Part shown: piece after piece, positions 1-7,502 of the stretch | How positions within the stretch are numbered: position 1 is the first letter of the stretch | How the letters are laid out: every line of letters starts with the position of its first letter | Source: an uncultured Verrucomicrobiota bacterium | GTDB taxonomy: Bacteria; Verrucomicrobiota; Verrucomicrobiia; Verrucomicrobiales; Verrucomicrobiaceae | Assembly (NCBI GenBank): GCA_903854655.1 | Contig: CAINXC010000150.1 | Coordinates: forward strand, 1 to 32,650 | Reading direction: 5' to 3' | Length of the DNA stretch: 32,650 nucleotides | Translations under genes and position numbers: made by a program | The notes under the pieces: generated by a model | Told to the model about the DNA's origin: nothing | What the model saw: the letters and a program-made list of their open reading frames with translations, nothing else | Databases searched by the model: none

Positions 1-1
1 G

Positions 2-115
2 AACTTCGCCGCCTTCCGCCAGGCCATCGACGAATGCCTTGATGAGCTTGGAGGCGCAGCCTCAGCCGAACTTCACAGTCTGCTGTCGCTCAACTTCCAG
101 TTCTTCTCAAAATGA
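2..115 (+). CDS. Transposase C-terminal end (IS630-like), partial
   Basis: An open frame enters from the window edge and ends in TGA at 113-115, giving 37 visible residues. The tail reads AAFRQAIDECLDEL, then a short helix and SLLSLNFQFFSK. From memory of the family, this resembles the extreme C-terminus of IS630-type DDE transposases, which often end in a leucine-rich helix and a 'L(L/M)-x-x-(N/K)FQ-x-F' motif. No DDE residue is visible because the catalytic core lies outside the window, so this is a resemblance and not a proof. No downstream gene on the same strand follows. Confidence 0.45.
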   Translation, partial: NFAAFRQAIDECLDELGGAASAELHSLLSLNFQFFSK

Positions 116-120
116 AACTT

Positions 121-163
121 TGTGATGCGCACGAGTATAAAATGGATGAAACGGCGTATCACA
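121..163. repeat. Imperfect inverted repeat at the transposase/AraC junction
   Basis: TGTGATGCGC (121-130) and GCGTATCACA (154-163) pair at 9 of 10 positions across a 23-nt spacer. The right arm overlaps the stop codon of the minus-strand AraC gene. It could be a transcription-stopping hairpin between two convergent genes or part of an insertion-sequence end. No T-run follows on either strand, so a simple intrinsic terminator is unlikely. Confidence 0.4.
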
Positions 164-1055
164 TGGACAAATTGGACCCCCCGCGCAAGGCCGTCTCATG
201 CTCCCGGAAAAACAGCGGGGAGCAGCCGCACGAGCGCTTGAACAGGCGGCTGAAGTAGAATTCATCCTCGAACCCGGCCTCGTAGGCCACCTGCTTCACA
301 GGCTTCAGCGTGTGCAGGAGTTGCCACTTGGCGTGCTTCATCACCCGGTCGCGAATCAGTTCCGAAGGGGTCTTGTGGAGGTGCTTCTTCACAAGCTGCG
401 CGAGCGTCTTGCCGGAGACCCCGAGCAGTCTCGCATATTCTGACGGCCGATGCCCCCGCTGGTAGCCCGCCTCCAGCACCTCGCGCAGTTTCCTGATGAT
501 TTCTGGCTGCCGCGTCGCACCCAGACCTTCGTCACGCTGCTGCTCCAGCTTCAGCCGTGTCGCCTTGATCAGGAGAATCTTGAGACAGGAGACAAGAACC
601 TCCAGATGGGCGATGCCCCGGCTCTTGAGTTCAGCGTCCATCCATCGCATCAATCCGCCGCATTCCTCCAGGCTCTCCTTGGTGAGGTGGACCAAAGGAA
701 CTTCATAGACCTCATTGAAGAGCACCCCGTTGCAGCCCACGGCATGGTGATGGGTCTCGATGCAAAAGAAGTTGGCGTGAAATTGCAAGGCCCGGCCTGC
801 GGCGGCGCCGGCGGAAAACGACACCCTCTGGTAAGGACTCAAACAAAGCAGCGCGGGAGCCTCATAATCATGCTGGGCGTAGTCCACGTGAATCCGGCCT
901 CGCCCGCTCTCCAGAAGGTAGAGCGCGAAGCAGGGCGTTCGTGCGGGCTTGTGGATTCCGGAAAACGCAAACCGCCCCACCTTGATGGTTTGAAACTGGT
1001 CAGTGTTCTCCGTGGATTTTGCAGGCATGGGACCACTTGATATTATGTCATGCAT
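159..1055 (-). CDS. AraC-family transcriptional regulator
   Basis: A 298-residue regulator with the two-part AraC layout. Residues about 22-120 form a cupin-like sensor half. Residues about 183-290 hold two helix-turn-helix units: the first around PSEYARLLGVSGKTLAQLVK, the second around VKQVAYEAGFEDEFYFSRLF, with the classic 'GF-x-(D/E)-x-x-YFSR-x-F' signature. The start was chosen at ATG 1055-1053, whose A is the last base of the upstream TGA stop (TGATG). GAGG lies 5 bases upstream; a TTG at 1058 and an ATG nine codons downstream are alternatives. The one-base overlap with the aldehyde dehydrogenase gene implies translational coupling, so it probably controls that operon or the desaturase. 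The inducer cannot be told from sequence. Confidence 0.9.
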   Translation of the reverse strand: MHDIISSGPMPAKSTENTDQFQTIKVGRFAFSGIHKPARTPCFALYLLESGRGRIHVDYAQHDYEAPALLCLSPYQRVSFSAGAAAGRALQFHANFFCIETHHHAVGCNGVLFNEVYEVPLVHLTKESLEECGGLMRWMDAELKSRGIAHLEVLVSCLKILLIKATRLKLEQQRDEGLGATRQPEIIRKLREVLEAGYQRGHRPSEYARLLGVSGKTLAQLVKKHLHKTPSELIRDRVMKHAKWQLLHTLKPVKQVAYEAGFEDEFYFSRLFKRSCGCSPLFFREHETALRGGSNLSM

Positions 1056-2482
1056 CAAAGCCTCGAAATCATCTTCAGCACCCGCTCCAGCGACGACTTG
1101 AAAGGCGGGTACAGGAGGCTGACACCAGAGAAACGCGCCTGAACAAACACGGGCTTCTCCTTGGAGAACTGGCGGAAGCCGTACTCACCGTGGTAGTGCC
1201 CCTGACCACTGGGCCCGACACCGCCGAAGGGAAGGTCATCCTGGGCGAGATGCAGCAGGGTGTCATTGATGCTGACACCGCCGGAAATTGTCCCGGCAAC
1301 GACCTGTTCGCGGTGACTGGCGTCGCGGCCAAACCAGTACACCGCCAGGGGGTGCTCGCGCTGATTGATGTAGTGGATCGCCTCCTCAAGCGTGCCATAA
1401 GGGACAACGGGCAGCAGCGGGCCGAAGATCTCTTCCTTCATCAGGCGCATGTTGTCACTGACATCCAGGAGGATCATGGGTGCCAGTTTGCGCCGCGTGC
1501 AGTCGAAGGACTCGCCTGCCGGATTGACCTCAATGACTCGTGCACCCAGAGAACGCGCATCGTCCACCAAGTCCAGAAGGCGATGGTAATGCCGTTCACT
1601 GACGATGCTGGTGTAGTCAGGATTGGCTTCAATGCTGGGATACATTCGCGCCATGCTCGCCTGCAAGACGCTCACAAACTCGTCAACACGGGCGCGAGGC
1701 ACAAGGGCATAGTCCGGGGCGATGCAGGTCTGGCCCGCGTTGAGCAGCTTGCCCCAGGTCAGCCGGTCGATCACCCCGGGAAGGCGGCAAGAAGAGTCGA
1801 TGATGACGGGCGATTTGCCGCCCAGTTCCAGTGTCACCGGTGTCAGATTCCTGGCCGCGGCCTGTGCCACGAGCCGGCCCACAGCCGTGGAGCCAGTGAA
1901 AAGAAGATGATCGAAGGGCAGTTCCGAAAACTGCCTCCCCACTTCTGGATCACCGGTGACAACGGCGACTTCATCCGGTGAAAAGAATTCGGCAATCGCC
2001 GTCTTGAGCGCCTCTGAGAAGGCAGGAGTCAGCTCGGAGGGCTTCAAAAGGGCCCGATTGCCGGCAGCAAGCACCCCCACCAGTGGCGACAGCGCGAGCA
2101 GCAGCGGGTAGTTCCACGGGCTGATGATTCCCACCACCCCCAGCGGTTGGGGTATCACGAACGATCTGCCCGGCCAATACCGCAATGATGGCGGCATTCG
2201 TTTCACCTTCATCCACTGCTTGAGGTGCCTGCGAGTATGTTTGAGACCGCCCTGAACCACCATGGTTTCAGCAATCTTGATTTCATAATGAGAACGGCAG
2301 CCAAAGTCCGAGGCAATTCTGCTGGCGAAGGTTTCAGCCCACTTTTCCAGCATCGCTTCCAGGCGGATCAGGCGGCCCACGCGCACTTCGTGGGAAGGGT
2401 TCATCTCGCGGCCAAAGGCGGCCTGTTGCCTGCGCAACAACACCTCCAGGGACTCGTCAGGCGGCTGAAACGAATTGGGCAT
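1055..2482 (-). CDS. Aldehyde dehydrogenase, coniferyl-aldehyde (CalB) type
   Basis: A 475-residue NAD(P)-dependent aldehyde dehydrogenase that would oxidise an aldehyde to its acid in the cytoplasm. Visible catalytic elements are Asn124 in SPWNYP, the FTGSTAVGR nucleotide-binding motif near 195-203, general-base Glu219 in LELGGKSP and nucleophile Cys253 in NAGQTCIAPD. The C-terminal part (INDTLLHLAQDDLPFGGVG, then GQGHYHGEYGF) is typical of the coniferyl-aldehyde dehydrogenase and fatty-aldehyde group rather than betaine-aldehyde enzymes. The frame is open upstream to 2590, but the first 36 residues are Arg-rich and not family-like, so ATG 2482-2480 (MPNSFQPP) was chosen, which gives the family's usual length. 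It is followed immediately by the AraC gene and preceded by the desaturase (125 nt gap). Whether the substrate is an aromatic or a fatty aldehyde is not visible; the desaturase neighbour favours the latter slightly. Confidence 0.9.
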   Translation of the reverse strand: MPNSFQPPDESLEVLLRRQQAAFGREMNPSHEVRVGRLIRLEAMLEKWAETFASRIASDFGCRSHYEIKIAETMVVQGGLKHTRRHLKQWMKVKRMPPSLRYWPGRSFVIPQPLGVVGIISPWNYPLLLALSPLVGVLAAGNRALLKPSELTPAFSEALKTAIAEFFSPDEVAVVTGDPEVGRQFSELPFDHLLFTGSTAVGRLVAQAAARNLTPVTLELGGKSPVIIDSSCRLPGVIDRLTWGKLLNAGQTCIAPDYALVPRARVDEFVSVLQASMARMYPSIEANPDYTSIVSERHYHRLLDLVDDARSLGARVIEVNPAGESFDCTRRKLAPMILLDVSDNMRLMKEEIFGPLLPVVPYGTLEEAIHYINQREHPLAVYWFGRDASHREQVVAGTISGGVSINDTLLHLAQDDLPFGGVGPSGQGHYHGEYGFRQFSKEKPVFVQARFSGVSLLYPPFKSSLERVLKMISRL

Positions 2483-2607
2483 GAGAAGGGTCGAGGTTGA
2501 TGGGGCCGGTGTCGGCAGGACTCGCCAGACAAGATGCCTCGCAACCGACCATGCACAACCAAGCTTCATTCGAAGCCTCAACGACCGCACCCCCTTTGAG
2601 CTGGCTC

Positions 2608-3492
2608 TCAGGCCTGGCTCAAGGAGCGATCAGACACCGGAAACAAGGCGCCCAGGGGCTCCACAGGCCTGGACTGATCCAGCGCGCGCACGGCGGGAAG
2701 ATTGTAATAGGGGATCTGCGGCCACTTGTGGTGCTCGTAGTGGCAGTAGGTGTTGTGGGGGAAGAACAGGAAGCGGCCGAGCGGCCCGGGATTGAAGCGG
2801 TGGGAGGATTCCTTGCCGCGCATTTCAATGCCCACATGCTCGGTCCAGGTCCGCACCCGAAAAACGGCCCAGAAACCGGAGATGAGCGACCAGGTGTACA
2901 GCCAGAAAATCCAAAGAGAATGGGTGTGGAGCGTGACCAGGAAGAACCCCAGCCACAGGAAGGCGGGACCGCAGATGCGCCACGGCTGGCGCGAAGGCCA
3001 GATGGCGCGGGAGAACTTGATCAGGTCGAAAAGCCCAAGCCCCATCATGTCCAAAACAAACCAGAGGTACACCTTGCGCCAGGTCACCGGCTTGTCATAC
3101 GGAGCCCCCGCGCGATAGGAGCCCAGCTCGGGATCTTCCTCGCTGCCGAGGTGCCGGTGGTGCTCGAAATGCCAGGGCCGGTAACCTTCCTCCAGCACAA
3201 TCAGCAGCGGCCAGGCGGTGAAAATCTCACCTAACAACTCATTGAGAGGACGATTCTTCAGGGCGAGACGATGGGTGGCGTCGTGGGTCAGCAATCCCAG
3301 CGCATGAATTCTGGCGCCGATGATCAGGGAGGCCGGGGGGACAAGCCACCAGGTGCCAAAGTACCCAAACGCCACGAAAACGGCGACGATGGTCGCCCAG
3401 TCCAGCAGCAGGTCGCACAGCCAGATGTGAGGCTGCACCTTGTACAAGCTCAAGGGTGGCGACATTCCGGCATCTGAGGAATCAGTGTTCAT
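2608..3492 (-). CDS. Membrane fatty-acid desaturase family protein
   Basis: A 294-residue integral-membrane di-iron protein. The three histidine boxes are intact: HDATH at 70-74, HFEHH at 108-112 and HYEHH at 251-255, plus a conserved RTWTEH around 214-219. Hydrophobic segments lie near 24-47, 50-66, 143-158, 174-192 and 193-212. The family (FA_desaturase, PF00487) includes acyl-lipid desaturases, hydroxylases and carotenoid ketolase/hydroxylase relatives, so the exact reaction is not fixed. It is first in a minus-strand group with the aldehyde dehydrogenase and AraC gene and diverges from the lipid-modification cluster that starts at 3779. That position suggests it supplies double bonds used by the CFA-like enzymes there (inference). 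No Shine-Dalgarno is seen before ATG 3492; ATG at residue 10 is an alternative start. Confidence 0.85.
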   Translation of the reverse strand: MNTDSSDAGMSPPLSLYKVQPHIWLCDLLLDWATIVAVFVAFGYFGTWWLVPPASLIIGARIHALGLLTHDATHRLALKNRPLNELLGEIFTAWPLLIVLEEGYRPWHFEHHRHLGSEEDPELGSYRAGAPYDKPVTWRKVYLWFVLDMMGLGLFDLIKFSRAIWPSRQPWRICGPAFLWLGFFLVTLHTHSLWIFWLYTWSLISGFWAVFRVRTWTEHVGIEMRGKESSHRFNPGPLGRFLFFPHNTYCHYEHHKWPQIPYYNLPAVRALDQSRPVEPLGALFPVSDRSLSQA

Positions 3493-3778
3493 AGGGGAGT
3501 CATAGCTTCGCTGTCAAACGGGCGATGGGGGGAGCAAGCCAGGACCAGCCACATAGGCGGCGATCACAACCCAAAGTCGAAACTGGCACAAGTAAGGAAA
3601 GGTTCAATGGAAAGGTTCGGAACACGCGATATTCAGCTATGCCATAAATTCAAGCATTTCCATTTTCCCGCTCTGTAGGCGCCCGTTTTTCTTGAATCCA
3701 TCGACAGCACCTTCGCGAATGACATGACGGAGACACAACCAGTTCACGCCTGACCTCGCTATCCTCACGAAACTCCCC
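3493..3778. promoter_or_regulatory. Divergent intergenic region, desaturase / lipid cluster
   Basis: A 286-base gap between divergent genes that must hold both promoters. It contains the tandem decamer annotated separately at 3596-3618. An AT-rich patch follows (CTATGCCATAAATTCAAGC). No convincing sigma-70 -35/-10 pair, RNA gene or open frame was found. Confidence 0.5.
3596..3618. repeat. Tandem decamer GGAAAGGTTC, possible operator
   Basis: GGAAAGGTTC occurs twice exactly (3596-3605 and 3609-3618), separated by AAT, so the repeat period is 13 bases. It lies about 160 bases before the DUF1365 start and about 105 before the desaturase start. Head-to-tail exact decamers in a divergent promoter region often mark a regulator-binding site; no regulator is assigned. 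Confidence 0.5.
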
Positions 3779-4591
3779 ATGCCTGCCTCAATTACATCGA
3801 GCTTGTACGACTGCGAGGTGGTTCATCAGCGGCTCTCGCCCAGGCGGCACGGTTTTCGCTACCGGCTGTTTTTCATGGATCTCGATCTGGATGAGCTTCC
3901 GGTTCTGGAAAAGCGGCTGTGGTTTTTCAGCCGCAACCACTTCAATCTGTATGGCTTCCGCGACAAGGACCACCTCGATCTGGGCGAGGGCGGAGCGAAG
4001 GCCAGCATCACCCGGCACCTGGGCAATCAAGGCATCAGCCTGCCGGCGGGCGCACGTGTGAGGCTCGTCACCCTGCCGCGCGTGCTGGGCTACATCTTCA
4101 ATCCGGTGTGCTTCTACTTTTTCTCCGACAAGGACGGAACGCCTCTTCACGCCGTGGCCGAAGTGACCAACACCTTCCACGAGATGAAGCCCTACCTCAT
4201 CCGCCAGCCGGACAACAACGGGGTCTTCAACCTGATCACGCCAAAGCACTTCTATGTCTCGCCCTTCAGCAGGCTGGACACCTCGTTCCACTTCCGCCTG
4301 GGCGTGCCGGGCGACCGCATCAAAATCCACATCGACGACCTCGAAGGCGGCGAAACAACGCTGGTGAGCTGGATTCATGGCGAGCGTCGCGAACTGACGG
4401 ATGCACGGCTGCTCTGGTACGCCGTGCGCTACCCGGCGCTCACGCTGCTGGTGATCGCCCGCATCCACTGGCAGGCCTTTCGACTGTGGCTCAAGAAGCT
4501 GCCATTCCACCGCAAGGCCGAAAACCCGGATTTGCAACGCGATCTGCACCGTCCCCACCCCTCCCTCACCGAATCCTCCTCAAAGCCATGA
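3779..4591 (+). CDS. DUF1365 family protein
   Basis: A 270-residue DUF1365 protein. Recognisable pieces are the N-terminal LYDCEVVHQRLSPRRHGFRY with the 'H-x-R-x-x-P-x-x-H-x-F-x-Y' pattern, the LVTLPRVLGYIFNPVCFYF block (about 96-115) and EVTNTFHE with the following Lys/Tyr, all standard for the family. The function is unknown. In many bacteria DUF1365 genes sit directly beside CFA-synthase-like genes and are thought to act in the same lipid modification. Here its TGA overlaps the ATG of the CFA-like gene (ATGA, 4588-4591), which supports a shared job. A hydrophobic helix near 218-232 may bring it to the membrane. It is the first gene of the plus-strand cluster. Confidence 0.9.
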   Translation: MPASITSSLYDCEVVHQRLSPRRHGFRYRLFFMDLDLDELPVLEKRLWFFSRNHFNLYGFRDKDHLDLGEGGAKASITRHLGNQGISLPAGARVRLVTLPRVLGYIFNPVCFYFFSDKDGTPLHAVAEVTNTFHEMKPYLIRQPDNNGVFNLITPKHFYVSPFSRLDTSFHFRLGVPGDRIKIHIDDLEGGETTLVSWIHGERRELTDARLLWYAVRYPALTLLVIARIHWQAFRLWLKKLPFHRKAENPDLQRDLHRPHPSLTESSSKP

Positions 4592-5883
4592 ACAGCATCC
4601 CCCTCACCGTCATTGAAGACACGGCTGCCGCGCAGCCTCGTTCCAGCCTGTACCGCTCGCTCGTGCTGCGTGCGCTGCGATTGATGAAACGGGCGCGCCT
4701 GCAAATGGAACTGCCGGGCGGGGAGGTCATTTCGCTGGGAGACGGCACCCCTGGTCCCCATGCGACGATTCGTGTGCGACGGGAGGCCTTTTTCAGGAAG
4801 TGCGCGCTGTTCAGCGGCATAGGGCTGGGTGAATCCTACGTGGATGGGGACTGGGAGACGGACGATCTGCGAACGGTGATCGAATGGTTCATCGTCAACA
4901 TCGCCGACGACGACAAGATGCAAGGCTCGTCAGCCCGCATACCAGGCGTGGGCCTGATGCAGGTCTTCAACCGCATCCGCCATCTCCTGCGGCCCAACAG
5001 CCTGAGCACCAGCAAGCGTAACATCGCCGAGCTCTACGATCTGGGGAACGACTTCTACAAGCTCTGGCTCGATCCCACGATGACCTACTCCGCCGCCCGT
5101 TTCACGAGCGAGGACCAGACTCTCGAAGAGGCCCAGCGCTGCAAATACGAGGCTCTCTGCCAGAAGCTGCGGCTGTGCGCCGCCGACCATGTGCTTGAGA
5201 TCGGCTGCGGCTGGGGCGGCTTTAGCATCTACGCGGCGACGAACTACGGTTGCAAAGTCACCGGCGTAACCATCTCGCAGGCCCAGCACGATGAGGCGGT
5301 GCAGCGCGTGGCCGCAGCGGGCTTGAGCGACAAAATCGAGATCCGCATGCAGGACTACCGCAAGATCACCGGCCAGTTCGACAAGATCGCCAGCATCGAA
5401 ATGCTGGAGGCCGTGGGCGACAAGTACCTGGAAACCTACTTCAGCAAGTGCACCGAGGTGCTGAAACCCCACGGGCTGCTGGCGTTCCAGGTGATCACCG
5501 TGCCGGACTACTCCTACAACGATCTGCGCAACGGCGTGGACTGGATTCAAAAGCACATTTTCCCCGGCTCGCTCCTGCTCAGCACCACCCGCATCAACCA
5601 GGCCATCCAGCGCGTGGGCTGCCTCTTCATGCACGGCATGGAAGACATGGGCGCCGGGTACGCGCGGACGCTGCGCGAGTGGCATGCCAGTTTCAACGCG
5701 CATCTCGAAGCGGTCCGCCACCTCGGCTACAGCGAACCTTTCATTCGCAAGTGGAACTACTATTTGAAGTACTGCGAGGCCGCTTTTGCCACGCGCAACA
5801 TCAGTGTCATCCAGGCGGTGTACACCAAGCCCGGCAACCAGGGACTGCATCGTGAGGACGGAGTTCACCTTTCCCAGGCATGA
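4588..5883 (+). CDS. Cyclopropane-fatty-acid-synthase-like methyltransferase (DUF1365-linked)
   Basis: A 431-residue SAM-dependent enzyme acting on unsaturated acyl chains of membrane phospholipids. Residues 80-92 (LGESYVDGDWETD) belong to the N-terminal lipid-facing domain; LYDLGNDFY (149-157) starts the catalytic domain; EIGCGWGGF (204-212) is SAM motif I; IEMLEAVG (270-277) holds the conserved Glu274. By eye, two residues of the E. coli enzyme differ: the Cys of its YSC motif is Ala169 here (TYSAA), and the bicarbonate-binding His of its LLHTIG motif is Gln301 here (AFQVIT). Both seem common in the DUF1365-linked subfamily, so the product may be a methylated or methylene chain and not a cyclopropane ring (inference). 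It overlaps both neighbours by ATGA. The frame extends upstream to 3919, but that part is the DUF1365 gene read out of frame. Confidence 0.9.
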   Translation: MNSIPLTVIEDTAAAQPRSSLYRSLVLRALRLMKRARLQMELPGGEVISLGDGTPGPHATIRVRREAFFRKCALFSGIGLGESYVDGDWETDDLRTVIEWFIVNIADDDKMQGSSARIPGVGLMQVFNRIRHLLRPNSLSTSKRNIAELYDLGNDFYKLWLDPTMTYSAARFTSEDQTLEEAQRCKYEALCQKLRLCAADHVLEIGCGWGGFSIYAATNYGCKVTGVTISQAQHDEAVQRVAAAGLSDKIEIRMQDYRKITGQFDKIASIEMLEAVGDKYLETYFSKCTEVLKPHGLLAFQVITVPDYSYNDLRNGVDWIQKHIFPGSLLLSTTRINQAIQRVGCLFMHGMEDMGAGYARTLREWHASFNAHLEAVRHLGYSEPFIRKWNYYLKYCEAAFATRNISVIQAVYTKPGNQGLHREDGVHLSQA

Positions 5884-6212
5884 TCATCTTCCTCCGGCTG
5901 CTGTTCAGCATCGTGCTGGTCTCCATGCTCTGGGTCACCACCTGGGCTGGTGTGGAGTGCGCCCTGTGGGAGACACCGCGCGCAGTGGTCACGCATCCAT
6001 GGTTCGTCGCCACCTTGTTCGATACTTACTGGGGCTTCATCACCTTTTACTGCTGGCTGGCATACAAGGAGCGCTCGCTGCTGTCGAGAATCGCCTGGCT
6101 CATCGCCGTGCTGCTGCTCGGCAACATCGCCATGTCAGTCTATCTGCTGATCCAGCTTTTCAAGGTGCCTGCAACAGCCAGAATTGAAGAGGTGCTCCTG
6201 CGCAAATCATGA
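5880..6212 (+). CDS. DUF1475 family small membrane protein
   Basis: A 110-residue hydrophobic protein with three clear membrane segments (about 2-22, 43-62, 70-92). The conserved-looking core is LWVTTWAG, then the DTYWGFITFYCWLAYKE stretch, which matches DUF1475, a family of unknown function often found beside CFA-synthase and DUF1295 genes. Its ATG overlaps the previous stop and its TGA overlaps the next start, so it is translated in lock-step with the methyltransferase. It may hold the cytoplasmic enzymes at the membrane or take part in the reaction; the sequence does not decide this. Confidence 0.75.
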   Translation: MIIFLRLLFSIVLVSMLWVTTWAGVECALWETPRAVVTHPWFVATLFDTYWGFITFYCWLAYKERSLLSRIAWLIAVLLLGNIAMSVYLLIQLFKVPATARIEEVLLRKS

Positions 6213-6712
6213 CCGAACCAGCCCCAAAACGCGAAGCTTTCTGGTACCGATGGCTGGTGAAGCCCGTGGCGACCCAGCTTTCGCAGGGAACGGAGCCGCG
6301 CAAGGTGGCCCAGGCCATCGCCTTCGGGCTCACGATTGGAATCTTTCCTGTACTGGGCACACCCACGGCACTTTCACTCGTGCTCGGCATTCCACTGAGG
6401 CTGAACCAGCCCGTCGTTCAAGTGTTCCGCGAACTCGCCTACCCCCTGCAGCTCGCCACCGTGCTGCTGTTCATCCGGGCCGGCGAATGGCTGTTTGGCA
6501 TCCCGCACACGCCGCTCTCACTGTCGCTGATGTTCCAGCGTTTCTTCGCCGGCCCGCTGCTGTTCCTGAAGGACTACGGAATGCTGGCTCTTTTCGCAGT
6601 CGCGGTCTGGCTGCTGATCGCGCCTCTGCTCATTGCGCTTCTCTACTGCGGCTCATTGCCTCTGGTGAAACTGGTGTCCAACCATCTTCCCCCCGCCCCC
6701 CATGCAGCATGA
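6209..6712 (+). CDS. DUF2062 family membrane protein
   Basis: A 167-residue protein with an N-terminal amphipathic stretch and the DUF2062 signature: GTEPRKVAQAIAFGLTIGIF, followed by P-x-x-G-T-P-T. Membrane segments lie near 39-62, 74-94 and 127-152. The family has no defined biochemical role; members are often linked to glycosyltransferases or lipid A genes. Start and stop each overlap the neighbouring genes (ATGA before; 11 bases with the next gene), so it belongs to the lipid cluster operon. Confidence 0.75.
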   Translation: MTEPAPKREAFWYRWLVKPVATQLSQGTEPRKVAQAIAFGLTIGIFPVLGTPTALSLVLGIPLRLNQPVVQVFRELAYPLQLATVLLFIRAGEWLFGIPHTPLSLSLMFQRFFAGPLLFLKDYGMLALFAVAVWLLIAPLLIALLYCGSLPLVKLVSNHLPPAPHAA

Positions 6713-7502
6713 TTTCCTGTTACTCGCCGCCTGGGGTGGTCTGATCGTCTTTGCGCTGTTCACGCTCACCTGGCTGCTCAGCCTGAAGCTGGACAATTTC
6801 AGTTTCGTGGATGTGACCTGGTCGTACAGCCTCGCCTTTCTGGCCCCCATGTATGCCGTCTCGGGGCAAGGTTTCCTCGGCCGCCGGCTGCTGGGGGGCG
6901 CCATGGCGCTGATCTGGAGCGTGAGACTCGGCTCCTATCTTTTTGGACGGGTCGCCCGCCATCACCCCCACGAAGACGTGCGTTACCAAGTGCTGCGGGC
7001 GAACTGGAAAGGCAGTCTGGCGCGCACCTTCTTCTGGTTTTTCCAAGCCCAGGCCCTGCTGATTTTGCTGCTCTCCGCGCCGGTGCTGCTGGCTTGCCTG
7101 AACCCTTCTCCCCATCTCTCCTGGGTGGAATGGCTGGGGGCGGCAGTGTGGCTCGCAGGTCTCTGCGGTGAAGCTGTCAGCGACGCGCAGATGGCGGCTT
7201 TCAAACGTGGCCCGTCCAGCAAGGGCAAGGTCTGCCAGGCCGGGCTATGGCGCTACTCGCGGCACCCCAACTACTTCTTCGAATCCCTCGTGTGGTGGGG
7301 CTTCTGGCTGTTTGCCTGCGGATCCCCCTGGGGCTGGATCACGATCTATGCGCCGCTCCTGATCCTGTACTTCCTCCTGCGCGTCACCGGCATCCCGCTC
7401 ACCGAGAAATGCGCCGTGGAAAGCAAAGGCGAGGCCTATCGCGGGTACCAGCGCACTACGAGCGCTTTCATCCCCTGGCCGAGGCGGAAGGGGGTTACTT
7501 GA
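6702..7502 (+). CDS. DUF1295 / steroid 5-alpha-reductase-like membrane protein
   Basis: A 266-residue polytopic membrane protein with about seven hydrophobic segments. The signature is in the C-terminal third: GLWRYSRHPNYFFESLVWWG (about 183-202), then PLTEKCAVESKGEAYRGYQR. This is the NADPH-binding and isoprenylcysteine-methyltransferase-like fold shared by DUF1295 and steroid 5-alpha-reductase proteins. Such enzymes reduce activated double bonds or methylate, using a cofactor bound by the HPNY motif. Beside two CFA-like methyltransferases, a reductase that saturates a methylene or other intermediate on the acyl chain is plausible (inference). It overlaps the DUF2062 gene by 11 bases, and its last 8 bases overlap, tail to tail, the end of the minus-strand gene at 7495. 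Confidence 0.85.
   Translation: MQHDFLLLAAWGGLIVFALFTLTWLLSLKLDNFSFVDVTWSYSLAFLAPMYAVSGQGFLGRRLLGGAMALIWSVRLGSYLFGRVARHHPHEDVRYQVLRANWKGSLARTFFWFFQAQALLILLLSAPVLLACLNPSPHLSWVEWLGAAVWLAGLCGEAVSDAQMAAFKRGPSSKGKVCQAGLWRYSRHPNYFFESLVWWGFWLFACGSPWGWITIYAPLLILYFLLRVTGIPLTEKCAVESKGEAYRGYQRTTSAFIPWPRRKGVT

Noticed and set aside
2483-2590. Upstream extension of the aldehyde dehydrogenase
   Set aside because: The 36 extra residues are Arg/Leu/Pro-rich without family match; ATG 2482 gives the normal enzyme length.
3919-4587. In-frame upstream extension of the first CFA-like gene
   Set aside because: It is the DUF1365 gene read in another frame, with Arg/Pro/Gln-rich low-complexity protein; the ATGA overlap at 4588 is the real start.
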